A stretch of DNA of 13,040 nt from Schwartzia sp. (in: firmicutes) (GTDB lineage: Bacteria; Bacillota; Negativicutes; Selenomonadales; Selenomonadaceae), in NCBI GenBank assembly GCA_017939945.1, contig JAGAZS010000345.1, forward strand, positions 1 to 13,040. Reading direction: 5' to 3'. Within the stretch, counting starts at the first letter, position 1, and every line of letters begins with the position of its first letter. Made by a program: the position numbers and the translations under genes. This document shows positions 1 to 6,604 of the stretch, one piece after another. The notes below the pieces were generated by a model that searched no databases, was not told the DNA's origin, and was given only the letters and a program-made list of their open reading frames with translations.

Positions 1-2
1 AT

Positions 3-56
3 ATGGACGTGCTGAAAGGCTGCAAAGCGTTGCTGAAGAGCTTGCCTTCCGCATAA
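3..56 (+). CDS. 3' end of an unidentified gene (partial)
   Basis: An open frame runs in from the left edge and stops at TAA 54-56; the visible C-terminus reads MDVLKGCKALLKSLPSA. I prefer this frame because its codons end mostly in G or C (GAC, GTG, CTG, GGC, TGC, AAG, AGC), as in the confident genes here, and because a terminator hairpin begins 29 nt after the stop. Another frame (stop TAG 62-64) is also open but has A/T-rich third positions. Seventeen residues are too few to name a family. The internal ATG at 3 is probably not a start, since nothing upstream is visible. Confidence 0.4.
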   Translation: MDVLKGCKALLKSLPSA

Positions 57-85
57 TGCGTTAGAGAAGAAACAGAATGTATGAA

Positions 86-118
86 AAAAACGAGGCGTCG
101 GGATGACGTCTCGTTTTT
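86..118. terminator. Bidirectional intrinsic terminator between convergent genes
   Basis: AAAAACGAGGCGTC (86-99) pairs with GACGTCTCGTTTTT (105-118) around the loop GGGAT; the only non-Watson-Crick pair is one G-T wobble. The A run on one side and the T run on the other give a U tract on both strands. It fits as the terminator of the plus-strand gene ending at 56 and of the minus-strand cyclase gene ending at 131. Confidence 0.85.
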
Positions 119-130
119 GCGTGATTTTCT

Positions 131-1924
131 TTATTGGGCCGGGACCGCGTCTGCGGGCGAATCGAGGACTTCACGCATGACGCGGTTGCGTCCGTTTTGC
201 TTTGCCGCGTACAGGGCGTCGTCCATGCGCTTGAATACGGTTTCGTCCGGTTCGTCCCCGTGCCATGTGGCGACGCCGATGCTGCAGGTGACGCGTTGCT
301 TCGGGCAGATCGAGGACGTTTCGATGGCTTTGCGAAGCCTTTCGCCCAAGACGGCGGCCTGCGCTCCGTCGTAGGCTTGGCAGAGGACGACAAATTCTTC
401 GCCGCCCCAGCGGTAGAGGGTTTCTTTCGTGGAGAGTTTCTGGCGAATCAGGTCGGCGAAATTGATGAGCACTCGGTCGCCCATGTCGTGCCCATAGTTG
501 TCGTTGACTTTCTTGAAAAAGTCGATGTCGAGCATAAGGATGGAGATGGGAAGCTGGGCAATCCGCGACAGCGTAACGGCTTCCTTCACGTTCTGGTCGA
601 ATTTCCGGCGGTTGAAGCATTTCGTCAGCGGATCGATTTCCGAGCGCTCGACGGCGCTGGCCACTTCGATTTCCAGCGAGCGGGCCAGGGCGATAAGGCT
701 TCGCTCTTTATGGAACTGCTCGCCGACCAGGGAAAGGATGAAATAGGCGAAAGCGAATATGGCAAAGGGGGCAATCACCATCAGGTACGGAACCCACTGC
801 GAAAGGCGCAGGAAACGGAAGACGCCGTTCAAGATCACGATGAGCGGCAAAACGACGATGGGCACAAGGAGCGCCCGGCAGTGGCGGCGATTGTCTCCGC
901 CGGAGCGATAGAGGCAGACACTTTGGACGACCTGCAAAAACGCCATGCAGATGAGGAGGACGGGAATCATGGCCATGAAGCCGTTCTGGTTCGAGAAGGA
1001 TTGCGGAAGCGGAAGCTCGACATCGGAGAAGACCGCGAGCTCCAGCGCGATGGCGATGACAGCTATTGTGCAGTAAGCGTAAAGAGTTTTTTTCACGACA
1101 GGGCGGAATTTCCTGTCCACAATTTCCAGGACAATTTCCGAGCCGCTGATGGGCATCAAGTAGAGCATGGCGAGCAATACGCGCCACCAAAATCCGGGCG
1201 CGTCCCAGAGAAACACGGTGCAGTTGCTCGCGCTGAACATCCATGCCGCGAAGACGACCAGGAAAAGGAAGCTGCTGCGGTACAGGCGGCGCAGTTCCGT
1301 TTGGTTCATGTAATAGATGCAGACGATTACCATGAGCATAAAGGTGATGGGCAGATTGATGAAATACGGAAAGTCAAAGAGGAAGAGACGCCGCACTTGG
1401 TCGGCATTCGAGCCGATGGACATGCCCATAAGACGCCCCAAGCTGACCGGGGATTCGGAATACATCTGGAAGGTAATCGTGTGCCTGTCTCTTCGCTGGT
1501 CGGCCGGAAGCGTGACGAGATGCCAGCGCCAGCCGTAACCGATTTGCTGGTGCGCAAGCGTTCCGTATTGATAGATGAGTTTGTCGTCTTGCCAGACACG
1601 GAAGGATTGGTTGATGGTGACGAAAAAAAGCGTGTTGATGTCCGGGGAGGTGGGATCAAGCCGCATGCGAAGCCAGACATAATTTGATTTTCCGGAGACG
1701 GGCGGTGCTTCCTTTTCCCCGTCGTAGGGCATCCAGGTCTGCTCATCCTCGTCGGTTTTCTGGAGCCATGTAAAATCGCCGAAGGCCGTGCGCGGGGAGT
1801 CACCTTCGCGGTACTTCCAGTCGTGAAATACGCCCGCTTCGGCGGCGGGCGCAAAAAAAGCGCAAAAAGCAAACAGGGCGACCGTGACGAGAACAAGCCG
1901 CATGTAGGCACGCGGATTTCTCAT
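131..1924 (-). CDS. Membrane-bound diguanylate cyclase (GGDEF), 7TM receptor-like
   Basis: Predicted 597-residue enzyme making cyclic di-GMP from two GTP at the cytoplasmic face of the membrane. Residues 1-30 look like a signal peptide (hydrophobic core, then APAAEA). Residues about 31-190 are a soluble, Trp-rich extracytoplasmic domain. About seven hydrophobic segments follow to residue ~400, an arrangement like the 7TMR-DISM receptors. A short helical linker leads to the GGDEF domain (about 431-582) with DPLTKCFNRR, the metal-binding DIDFFKKVND, the active-site RWGGEEF (GGEEF 507-511) and a CSIGVA strand. The catalytic motif is intact. The inhibitory I-site RxxD expected just before it reads STKE, so product inhibition is probably absent. 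The start at 1924 is chosen because GGAGG lies 8 nt upstream on the minus strand; the ATG 12 codons further up has no such site. The sensed ligand is unknown. The gene stands alone, with a promoter at 1984-2012. Confidence 0.93.
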   Translation of the reverse strand: MRNPRAYMRLVLVTVALFAFCAFFAPAAEAGVFHDWKYREGDSPRTAFGDFTWLQKTDEDEQTWMPYDGEKEAPPVSGKSNYVWLRMRLDPTSPDINTLFFVTINQSFRVWQDDKLIYQYGTLAHQQIGYGWRWHLVTLPADQRRDRHTITFQMYSESPVSLGRLMGMSIGSNADQVRRLFLFDFPYFINLPITFMLMVIVCIYYMNQTELRRLYRSSFLFLVVFAAWMFSASNCTVFLWDAPGFWWRVLLAMLYLMPISGSEIVLEIVDRKFRPVVKKTLYAYCTIAVIAIALELAVFSDVELPLPQSFSNQNGFMAMIPVLLICMAFLQVVQSVCLYRSGGDNRRHCRALLVPIVVLPLIVILNGVFRFLRLSQWVPYLMVIAPFAIFAFAYFILSLVGEQFHKERSLIALARSLEIEVASAVERSEIDPLTKCFNRRKFDQNVKEAVTLSRIAQLPISILMLDIDFFKKVNDNYGHDMGDRVLINFADLIRQKLSTKETLYRWGGEEFVVLCQAYDGAQAAVLGERLRKAIETSSICPKQRVTCSIGVATWHGDEPDETVFKRMDDALYAAKQNGRNRVMREVLDSPADAVPAQ

Positions 1925-1983
1925 GACGATCGCCTCCGTAAATTTATTGACTGCTCTCAATAGTACGGCAATAATCTATTTGG

Positions 1984-2012
1984 ATTATAACACAGGAACG
2001 TGGAAGTGTCTG
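1984..2012 (-). promoter_or_regulatory. Sigma-70-type promoter of the GGDEF gene
   Basis: On the minus strand CAGACA (2012-2007) is followed after 17 nt by a perfect TATAAT (1989-1984), preceded by TG-N as an extended -10. Transcription would start near 1977, leaving a leader of about 50 nt. That leader contains a small inverted repeat, TATTGA/TCAATA (1945-1950 and 1957-1962), whose role is unknown. Confidence 0.65.
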
Positions 2013-2042
2013 CATTTTTGTTCATTTTCTTCATGCTTTCCT

Positions 2043-2117
2043 TCATGTAAAAAGGTCGTCGTGAAAAGCATACGCGCCCATCGCGCATATCAGGATAAGC
2101 AGAGCGACGTCGCCCAT
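2043..2117 (-). CDS. Possible 24-residue single-helix membrane peptide
   Basis: A minus-strand ATG at 2117 opens a 24-codon frame ending in TGA at 2043. The peptide reads MGDVALLILICAMGAYAFHD and then DLFT: a hydrophobic stretch long enough to cross a membrane, with an acidic, His-containing tail. AAAAGGGGG (2134-2126), a near-perfect Shine-Dalgarno, lies 8 nt before the ATG. It reads in the same direction as the cyclase gene and ends about 30 nt before that gene's -35 box. I recognise no family. A weak TTGCAT-N17-TATCAT promoter-like pair lies further up on the minus strand. It could be a real small membrane protein or a chance frame; only conservation or expression data could decide. Confidence 0.35.
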   Translation of the reverse strand: MGDVALLILICAMGAYAFHDDLFT

Positions 2118-2167
2118 GGCGCAAGCCCCCTTTTGAAAGCTGTCGGTTTCATTGTTTCTTAAAGATA

Positions 2168-2176
2168 TGATATAAT
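2168..2176 (+). promoter_or_regulatory. Extended -10 promoter of the folate unit
   Basis: TGA followed by a perfect TATAAT (2171-2176) forms an extended -10; no good -35 is visible at 16-18 nt. The predicted transcript starts near 2183, just before the AAGGAG at 2194. The -10 overlaps the upstream in-frame ATG at 2175, which argues against that ATG as a start. Confidence 0.6.
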
Positions 2177-2207
2177 GATTGCCAAGGAAATGCAAGGAGA
2201 AATGCAG

Positions 2208-2564
2208 ATGGAATTGGAGAAACTGGAACTGCCGGATCTGCGGGCGGCGGAGCAGGCGCTTATGTCCGTCGGCGCCGATCCCAGGGGCGTCGCTATCATG
2301 AAAGAAAAGGCGGTGTTCCGTGTCGTGAAGGTCGAAGGGGTGCCGATTCGCGCCGCAAATCTGATCAAGCAGACATTCCTCGCGCATGGGGCGGAGGCTG
2401 CCGTGTCCCGGAAGACGGCTTCGTTTTCGGCGGAGACGACGGACATGATTCTGATGGGGACGTTGGCGCAATACCGTGCGATCCTCGCGCGTCTTCGCGA
2501 GCAGCCCTTCGGCCTTCGGGAGCTTTCGGCGGCGTTGGAAAAATTTTTATGGGAAAATTCGTGA
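2208..2564 (+). CDS. Stand-alone protein resembling the N-terminal region of clostridial dihydropteroate synthases
   Basis: A 118-residue soluble protein. Its pattern (GADPRGVAIMKEKAVFRVVK, then RAANLIKQTFLAHGAEAAVS, then TDMILMGTLAQYRAIL and QPFGL) resembles, from memory, the extra N-terminal region that precedes the pterin-binding barrel in several clostridial FolP proteins. Here the reading frame simply ends after that region; no barrel follows. The next gene is folB, from the same pathway, which supports a folate connection. The biochemical role of this region is unknown to me and I assign none. Start: ATG 2208 has AAGGAG (2194-2199) 8 nt upstream; the earlier in-frame ATGs at 2175, 2190 and 2202 lie too close to, or upstream of, that site. 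It could be a free subunit acting with a FolP encoded elsewhere, or a remnant of a split fusion. Confidence 0.7.
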   Translation: MELEKLELPDLRAAEQALMSVGADPRGVAIMKEKAVFRVVKVEGVPIRAANLIKQTFLAHGAEAAVSRKTASFSAETTDMILMGTLAQYRAILARLREQPFGLRELSAALEKFLWENS

Positions 2565-2589
2565 GACAGGCAGGATTTTTTTTTATAAT
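2561..2589 (+). promoter_or_regulatory. Probable promoter of folB
   Basis: GTGAGA (2561-2566, 4 of 6 to TTGACA) is separated by 17 nt, including a run of nine T, from a perfect TATAAT (2584-2589). The -35 overlaps the stop codon of the upstream gene. folB could thus be expressed independently of, as well as together with, that gene. Transcription would start near 2596, inside the palindrome at 2594-2605. Confidence 0.5.
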
Positions 2590-2593
2590 CGCG

Positions 2594-2605
2594 AATGTAT
2601 ACATT
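2594..2605. promoter_or_regulatory. 12-bp perfect palindrome, candidate operator
   Basis: AATGTATACATT is an exact 12-bp inverted repeat immediately downstream of the folB -10 box, covering the predicted start of transcription. This is the usual position for a repressor site. No regulator for it is identifiable in the window, and a chance palindrome in AT-rich DNA cannot be excluded. Confidence 0.3.
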
Positions 2606-2658
2606 ACAATTCAATCATTAAAGGTACCATAACCACAGAAAGGTCAGGTGATCGCCAA

Positions 2659-3024
2659 ATGGCTACGATTCGGATTCGCAATATGATGTTTTACGGGTTC
2701 CACGGGATTTATGAGTATGAGCGCGAGCAGGGGCAGAAATTCTTTGTCGATGTTGCGCTGGAGACGAAGGACAATCACGCGGCGGAAACGGATAAGGCTG
2801 AGGACGGCGTGGACCCTGCCCACGTTTACAATTTTGTGCGCGACGTGGTGGAGAACAAGCGCTACACGCTTTTGCAGTCGCTGGCGACGGAGGTCAACCA
2901 CCAGCTTTTGAAGGCGTTCCCCCAGTGCGGCTCGGCGACGACTTTGATCAAGAAGCCCTCGGTGCCGATTGCGGGACCGCTGGACTGCGTCGAGGTCGAG
3001 GTCACGACGAAGTCGGGAGAATAA
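2659..3024 (+). CDS. folB: Dihydroneopterin aldolase
   Basis: Cytosolic enzyme of tetrahydrofolate synthesis that splits 7,8-dihydroneopterin to 6-hydroxymethyl-dihydropterin and glycolaldehyde. The 121-residue length is normal for FolB. The N-terminal MMFYGFHGIYEYEREQGQKF matches the family's FYG-HG-x4-E-x3-GQ pattern, with Glu21 at the place of the substrate-binding Glu22 of S. aureus FolB. A conserved Tyr (Tyr57) and a late Lys (Lys98/99, in IKKPSVPIAG) match the Tyr54/Lys100 pair, although the usual PPIPGH is changed to SVPIAG. Start ATG 2659 follows a GGTGAT-type site 8-10 nt upstream; the frame is open further up but that part is non-coding in character. The gene is preceded by the DHPS-N-like gene and followed by a terminator. 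No folP, folK or folE is in the window. Confidence 0.92.
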   Translation: MATIRIRNMMFYGFHGIYEYEREQGQKFFVDVALETKDNHAAETDKAEDGVDPAHVYNFVRDVVENKRYTLLQSLATEVNHQLLKAFPQCGSATTLIKKPSVPIAGPLDCVEVEVTTKSGE

Positions 3025-3035
3025 GATTTCAGGAT

Positions 3036-3073
3036 AAAAGCTATGCGGGCAGATTGCTCGTATGGCTTTTTTT
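3036..3073 (+). terminator. Intrinsic terminator of the folB unit
   Basis: A 16-bp stem (3036-3051 with 3055-3070), loop GAT, containing three G-U wobbles and no mismatch, runs into seven T (3067-3073). It begins 11 nt after the folB stop and separates folB from the dprA operon. Confidence 0.88.
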
Positions 3074-3117
3074 ATGTCGCGGAACCGTGAGAAAATATTA
3101 TTTTGAACGTTCTCGGC

Positions 3118-3146
3118 TTGACAGGGAAAACTTTCTTTCCTATTAT
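3118..3146 (+). promoter_or_regulatory. Strong sigma-70 promoter of the dprA-topA-trmFO-hslVU operon
   Basis: A perfect TTGACA (3118-3123), a 17-nt spacer and TATTAT (3141-3146, 5 of 6) make this the best promoter in the window. Transcription would start near 3153, about 26 nt before dprA. The genes downstream are separated by 12-62 nt with no terminator until 9974, so it probably drives the whole housekeeping operon. Confidence 0.85.
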
Positions 3147-3178
3147 ATAGGCATTCGTAGAAAAAGGGCGGTGTGGCG

Positions 3179-4288
3179 ATGACGCTTGACGGGGCTTATT
3201 TCGCGGCGATGCTTTCGGCGTCCGGCGTCGGCATCCCCGGGGCGGAGCGGTTGGCGAAAGCTGCGGGCGGTGCGGCGGAGGCGTGGCGCGCGGATGCGGG
3301 AACGATTCAAAAATGTTTGGGCGAAAAGGCGGCGCAGGCGTTAATCGCGCTTCGTGCGGAAAAGCCGGGCTTGCCCGAGGATATCGCCGAGGCGTGCGAA
3401 AAGCAAAGCATCCGCGTCCTTGTGCGGGACGACGACGAATACCCGCCGATTCTTCGGGAGATTGCGCGTCCGCCGCTGGCTCTGTTTGTGCGGGGAAATC
3501 CGATTCCCGACGCCGAACGCATCGCGGTTGTCGGTTCCCGGGCTGCAAGCCAGTACGGGAAACGCGTCGCGGAGGAAATCGCGATGGACGTCGCGTCGCA
3601 CGGCGTCACGGTGGTCAGCGGCGCGGCGCAGGGTATAGATTCGGCGGCGCACAAAGGCGCTTTGCGCGCCGGGCGCACGGTGGCGGTGCTCGGCTGCGGC
3701 GTCGATGTGGTTTATCCGAAGTCCAATGCGAAATTGATTGCCGAGATTGCGGAGTCGGGCGTCGTGCTTTCCGAGTATCCGCCGGGAACGCAGCCTTTTT
3801 CCGCTTTTTTCCCGCAGAGGAACCGCATTATCAGCGGCCTGTCCTATGGGACGCTCGTCGTTGAGGCGGCGGAGCGCAGCGGTTCCCTGATTACCGCGGA
3901 GCTTGCGCTGAGCGAGGGGCGCGACGTATTCGCCGTACCGGGCAGCATCTATTCGGATTTGAGCAAAGGCTGCAACCGATTGATCCGGCAGGGAGCAAAA
4001 CTCACGGCGTCGGCGGAGGATATTCTCGACGAGTATGCCTGGGCGGAGAAAGAAAAGCCGGGCAAACGGCAGCCGACGCTTTTCGAGGAGACCGAACCGG
4101 AAGGACTTTCTGATGAAGAGAAGACGGTTTACGCGATCCTTTCCAAAGAGGAATCGCTTTCCGTGGACGAGATCATTTATCGGCTGCATGGCCGGGGCGA
4201 CGCTTCGAATGTCGCGTTCCTGCTGCTCCAGATGCAGCTCAGGGGGTTAGTGGAGGAAGATGAAAACCGCGCGTACAGCCGCGCGTAA
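3179..4288 (+). CDS. dprA: DNA processing protein DprA (Smf)
   Basis: Cytosolic protein that binds incoming single-stranded DNA during natural transformation and loads RecA on it; it is also common in bacteria not known to be transformable. At 369 residues it has the full three-part layout: an N-terminal helical (SAM/HhH-like) part (about 1-80); a Rossmann-like core with VVGSRAASQYG (117-127), GAAQGIDSAAHKGALRAG (148-165), FPQRNRIISGLS (211-222) and KGCNRLIRQGA (263-273); and a C-terminal winged helix (about 311-369). No key segment is missing. ATG 3179 is preferred over GTG 3173 because AGGGCGG ends 7 nt before it, whereas the GTG would be almost on top of that site. It is first in the operon; topA's ribosome site overlaps its stop codon. 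Confidence 0.95.
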   Translation: MTLDGAYFAAMLSASGVGIPGAERLAKAAGGAAEAWRADAGTIQKCLGEKAAQALIALRAEKPGLPEDIAEACEKQSIRVLVRDDDEYPPILREIARPPLALFVRGNPIPDAERIAVVGSRAASQYGKRVAEEIAMDVASHGVTVVSGAAQGIDSAAHKGALRAGRTVAVLGCGVDVVYPKSNAKLIAEIAESGVVLSEYPPGTQPFSAFFPQRNRIISGLSYGTLVVEAAERSGSLITAELALSEGRDVFAVPGSIYSDLSKGCNRLIRQGAKLTASAEDILDEYAWAEKEKPGKRQPTLFEETEPEGLSDEEKTVYAILSKEESLSVDEIIYRLHGRGDASNVAFLLLQMQLRGLVEEDENRAYSRA

Positions 4289-4293
4289 GGAGG
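4287..4293 (+). promoter_or_regulatory. Ribosome binding site that fixes the topA TTG start
   Basis: AAGGAGG, a perfect Shine-Dalgarno, overlaps the dprA stop TAA (4286-4288) and ends 7 nt before TTG 4301. No ATG or GTG lies at a suitable distance, so topA starts with TTG, and its translation is likely coupled to that of dprA. Confidence 0.85.
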
Positions 4294-4300
4294 AAAATCG

Positions 4301-6589
4301 TTGACTACAAAAGCAACAAAATCCAAGGCGAAAACGACAGGAAAGCCTGCCGCGAAGAAAGCGACAGCGGCAACAGCGACGGGAAACAAGACGCTGGTCG
4401 TCGTGGAGTCGCCGGCGAAGGCAAAGACAATCGAGAAATATCTCGGCAAGGACTATGTCGTGCGCGCGTCGATGGGGCATCTTCGCGATTTGCCGAAGAG
4501 CCAGTTCGGCATTGACGTCGAGCATGACTTTGAGCCGAAATATATCAATATCCGCGGCAAGGGCGACCTGATCCGAGCGCTGAAAAAGGACGCGAAGGAC
4601 GCTTCCCGCATCTATCTCGCATCCGACCCGGACCGTGAGGGAGAGGCGATTGCCTGGCATCTCGCGCATCTCCTGGAGATTGCGCCGGACGCGAATTGCC
4701 GTATTGTATTCAACGAAATCACGAAACCGGCAATCCAGGAGGCAATCCGGGAGCCGCACCGCATCGACATCGACCGCGTCGATGCGCAGCAGGCGCGCCG
4801 CATGCTGGACCGCATCGTCGGCTACAAATTGTCGCCGCTGCTTTGGCGCAAGGTGCGGAAAGGTCTTTCCGCCGGACGCGTGCAGTCTGTCACCGTGAAG
4901 CTGATTTCCGACCGGGAAAAGGAAGTGCAAAGCTTCGTTTCCGAGGAATATTGGACGGTGGACCTGAAATTCCGCAAGAAGCGCTCGCGTCTGTTCACGG
5001 CGGAGCTGACGGCGATCGACGGCAAAAAGCCGTCCCTTTCGGACCGGAAGTCGGCCTTCGCTGTCAAGGACGCGCTGGAAAAAGAGACATTCACGGTCAC
5101 CGAGGTCAAGCGCAGGGAGCGGCAGCGGAAGGCGGCGCCGCCCTTCAATACCAGCAGCCTCCAGCAGGACGCGGCGCGCAGGCTCGGCTTCACCTCGCGC
5201 AAGACGATGATGCTCGCCCAGCAGCTTTACGAAGGCATCGGGCTCGGCAGGAAGGGACCTGTCGGCCTTATCACCTATATGAGAACGGATTCGACGAGGA
5301 TTTCCCAGCTGGCGACGGACGAGACGCGCGATTATGTGAAAGAGCGATTCGGCACGTCTTATATTCCCGCGAAGCCAAACGTTTACGCTTCCGGCAAGAA
5401 CGCGCAGGACGCCCATGAGGCGATTCGTCCGACGAGCGTGCTTCGGACGCCGGAGGAAGTGGAGCCGTTTTTGACGAGCGATCAGATGAAGCTCTATACG
5501 CTGATTTGGCAGCGTTTCGTCGCCTGCCAAATGACGCCAGCCGTTTACGACACGTTGAGCGTTGGCGTCGCGGGGGGCAAAAAGTTTGGTTGCCGCGCTT
5601 CCGGCTCGGTGCTGAAATTCCCCGGTTTTACGGCGGTTTATGCGGAGACGGCGGGCAAGAAGGAAAAAGACGTGGTGCTGCCGGAGCTTGCCGTCGGCGA
5701 TGTGCTCGACCTTTCCGCTATCTTGCCGGAGCAGCATTTCACGGAGCCGCCGCCGCGCTACAACGAGGCGTCGCTGGTCAAGACCCTGGAGGAGAAAGGC
5801 ATCGGGCGTCCGAGCACCTACGCTCCGATTATTGAGACGATTATTGCCCGCGGCTATGTCGTGCGCGTTGAGAAAACATTCCGTCCGACAGAGCTGGGCG
5901 AGATTGTCGTCAAGATGCTCGAGGAATATTTCAAGGACATCGTGGACGTGCAGTTCACCGCGACGCTGGAAAACGAGCTGGACGAGATCGCCGAGGGCAA
6001 GCGGAACCGGAACAAGTTCCTTGCAGATTTTTACGGGCCCTTTGAAAAGACACTGGAGAAAGCGGATGAGGCCATCGGCCATGTGGAACTTCCCGTCGAG
6101 GAATCCGATGTGGTTTGCGAGAATTGCGGACGTCGCATGGTGATCAAGCAGGGGCGTTACGGGAAATTCCTCGCCTGTCCCGGTTTTCCCGAGTGCCGCA
6201 ATACGAAGCCGTTCCTGAAGGACACGGGCGCGTTTTGCCCGGAATGCGGCGGCAGCATCGTCGAGCGGCGCACGCGGCGCGGGCGCATTTTCTACGGGTG
6301 CAAGAATTACCCGGACTGCGGTTTCGTGACTTGGGACGTGCCGGAGGCCGAGCCATGCAAGACTTGCGGCTCGCTGGTGCTTCGCCATCATTTCAAGAAC
6401 GGGCGGATGCTCCGCTATTGCATCAACGACAACTGCAAGACCCGAGTCGACCATCCGATGAACAAGGAATTGGAGCGTCAGCGCGCCAAGGCGGAAAAGG
6501 GAGCGGCTGCCGAAAAGGCTCCGGAGAAAAAGAAAACATCCGCCGCGAAAAAAACGACGGCGAAAAAGACGCCCGGGAAAAAGAAATAA
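4301..6589 (+). CDS. topA: DNA topoisomerase I (type IA)
   Basis: Removes negative supercoils by cutting and rejoining one DNA strand; acts on the nucleoid. The protein has 762 residues. The TOPRIM domain starts at about residue 31 (TLVVVESPAKAKTIEKYLG, catalytic Glu37) and has the metal-binding D109-P-D111-R-E113. The active-site tyrosine is Tyr326 in GLITYMRTDSTRIS. RPSTYAPIIETIIARGYV follows in the core. Three four-Cys zinc ribbons occupy about 606-715 (CENCG, CPECGG and CKTCG starts). Both ends carry Lys/Ala/Thr-rich tails: about 30 residues before TOPRIM and about 45 after the last ribbon, finishing TPGKKK. Such basic C-terminal tails are known from actinobacterial TopA; the extra N-terminal one is less usual. 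TTG start as argued for the preceding site; trmFO follows after 15 nt. Confidence 0.97.
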   Translation: MTTKATKSKAKTTGKPAAKKATAATATGNKTLVVVESPAKAKTIEKYLGKDYVVRASMGHLRDLPKSQFGIDVEHDFEPKYINIRGKGDLIRALKKDAKDASRIYLASDPDREGEAIAWHLAHLLEIAPDANCRIVFNEITKPAIQEAIREPHRIDIDRVDAQQARRMLDRIVGYKLSPLLWRKVRKGLSAGRVQSVTVKLISDREKEVQSFVSEEYWTVDLKFRKKRSRLFTAELTAIDGKKPSLSDRKSAFAVKDALEKETFTVTEVKRRERQRKAAPPFNTSSLQQDAARRLGFTSRKTMMLAQQLYEGIGLGRKGPVGLITYMRTDSTRISQLATDETRDYVKERFGTSYIPAKPNVYASGKNAQDAHEAIRPTSVLRTPEEVEPFLTSDQMKLYTLIWQRFVACQMTPAVYDTLSVGVAGGKKFGCRASGSVLKFPGFTAVYAETAGKKEKDVVLPELAVGDVLDLSAILPEQHFTEPPPRYNEASLVKTLEEKGIGRPSTYAPIIETIIARGYVVRVEKTFRPTELGEIVVKMLEEYFKDIVDVQFTATLENELDEIAEGKRNRNKFLADFYGPFEKTLEKADEAIGHVELPVEESDVVCENCGRRMVIKQGRYGKFLACPGFPECRNTKPFLKDTGAFCPECGGSIVERRTRRGRIFYGCKNYPDCGFVTWDVPEAEPCKTCGSLVLRHHFKNGRMLRYCINDNCKTRVDHPMNKELERQRAKAEKGAAAEKAPEKKKTSAAKKTTAKKTPGKKK

Positions 6590-6604
6590 CATATGGAGAA
6601 CTAG

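Noticed and set aside
2..64. Alternative reading frame for the left-edge partial gene, ending TAG 62-64
   Set aside because: Open, but its third codon positions are A/T-rich, unlike the genes here; kept only as an alternative.
134..1687. 517-codon plus-strand frame opposite the GGDEF gene
   Set aside because: No recognisable domain and an odd Asp/Glu/His/Gly-rich composition. The opposite strand encodes a full GGDEF protein with ribosome site, promoter and terminator.
2175..2207. Upstream starts (ATG 2175, 2190, 2202) for the DHPS-N-like gene
   Set aside because: ATG 2175 overlaps the TATAAT box; 2190 lies before the AAGGAG site and 2202 lies almost on it. Only ATG 2208 has correct spacing.
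1925..2207. Tetrahydrofolate or c-di-GMP riboswitch upstream of the folate genes or the cyclase
   Set aside because: The predicted leaders are too short (about 25 and 50 nt) and none of the conserved riboswitch cores is visible.
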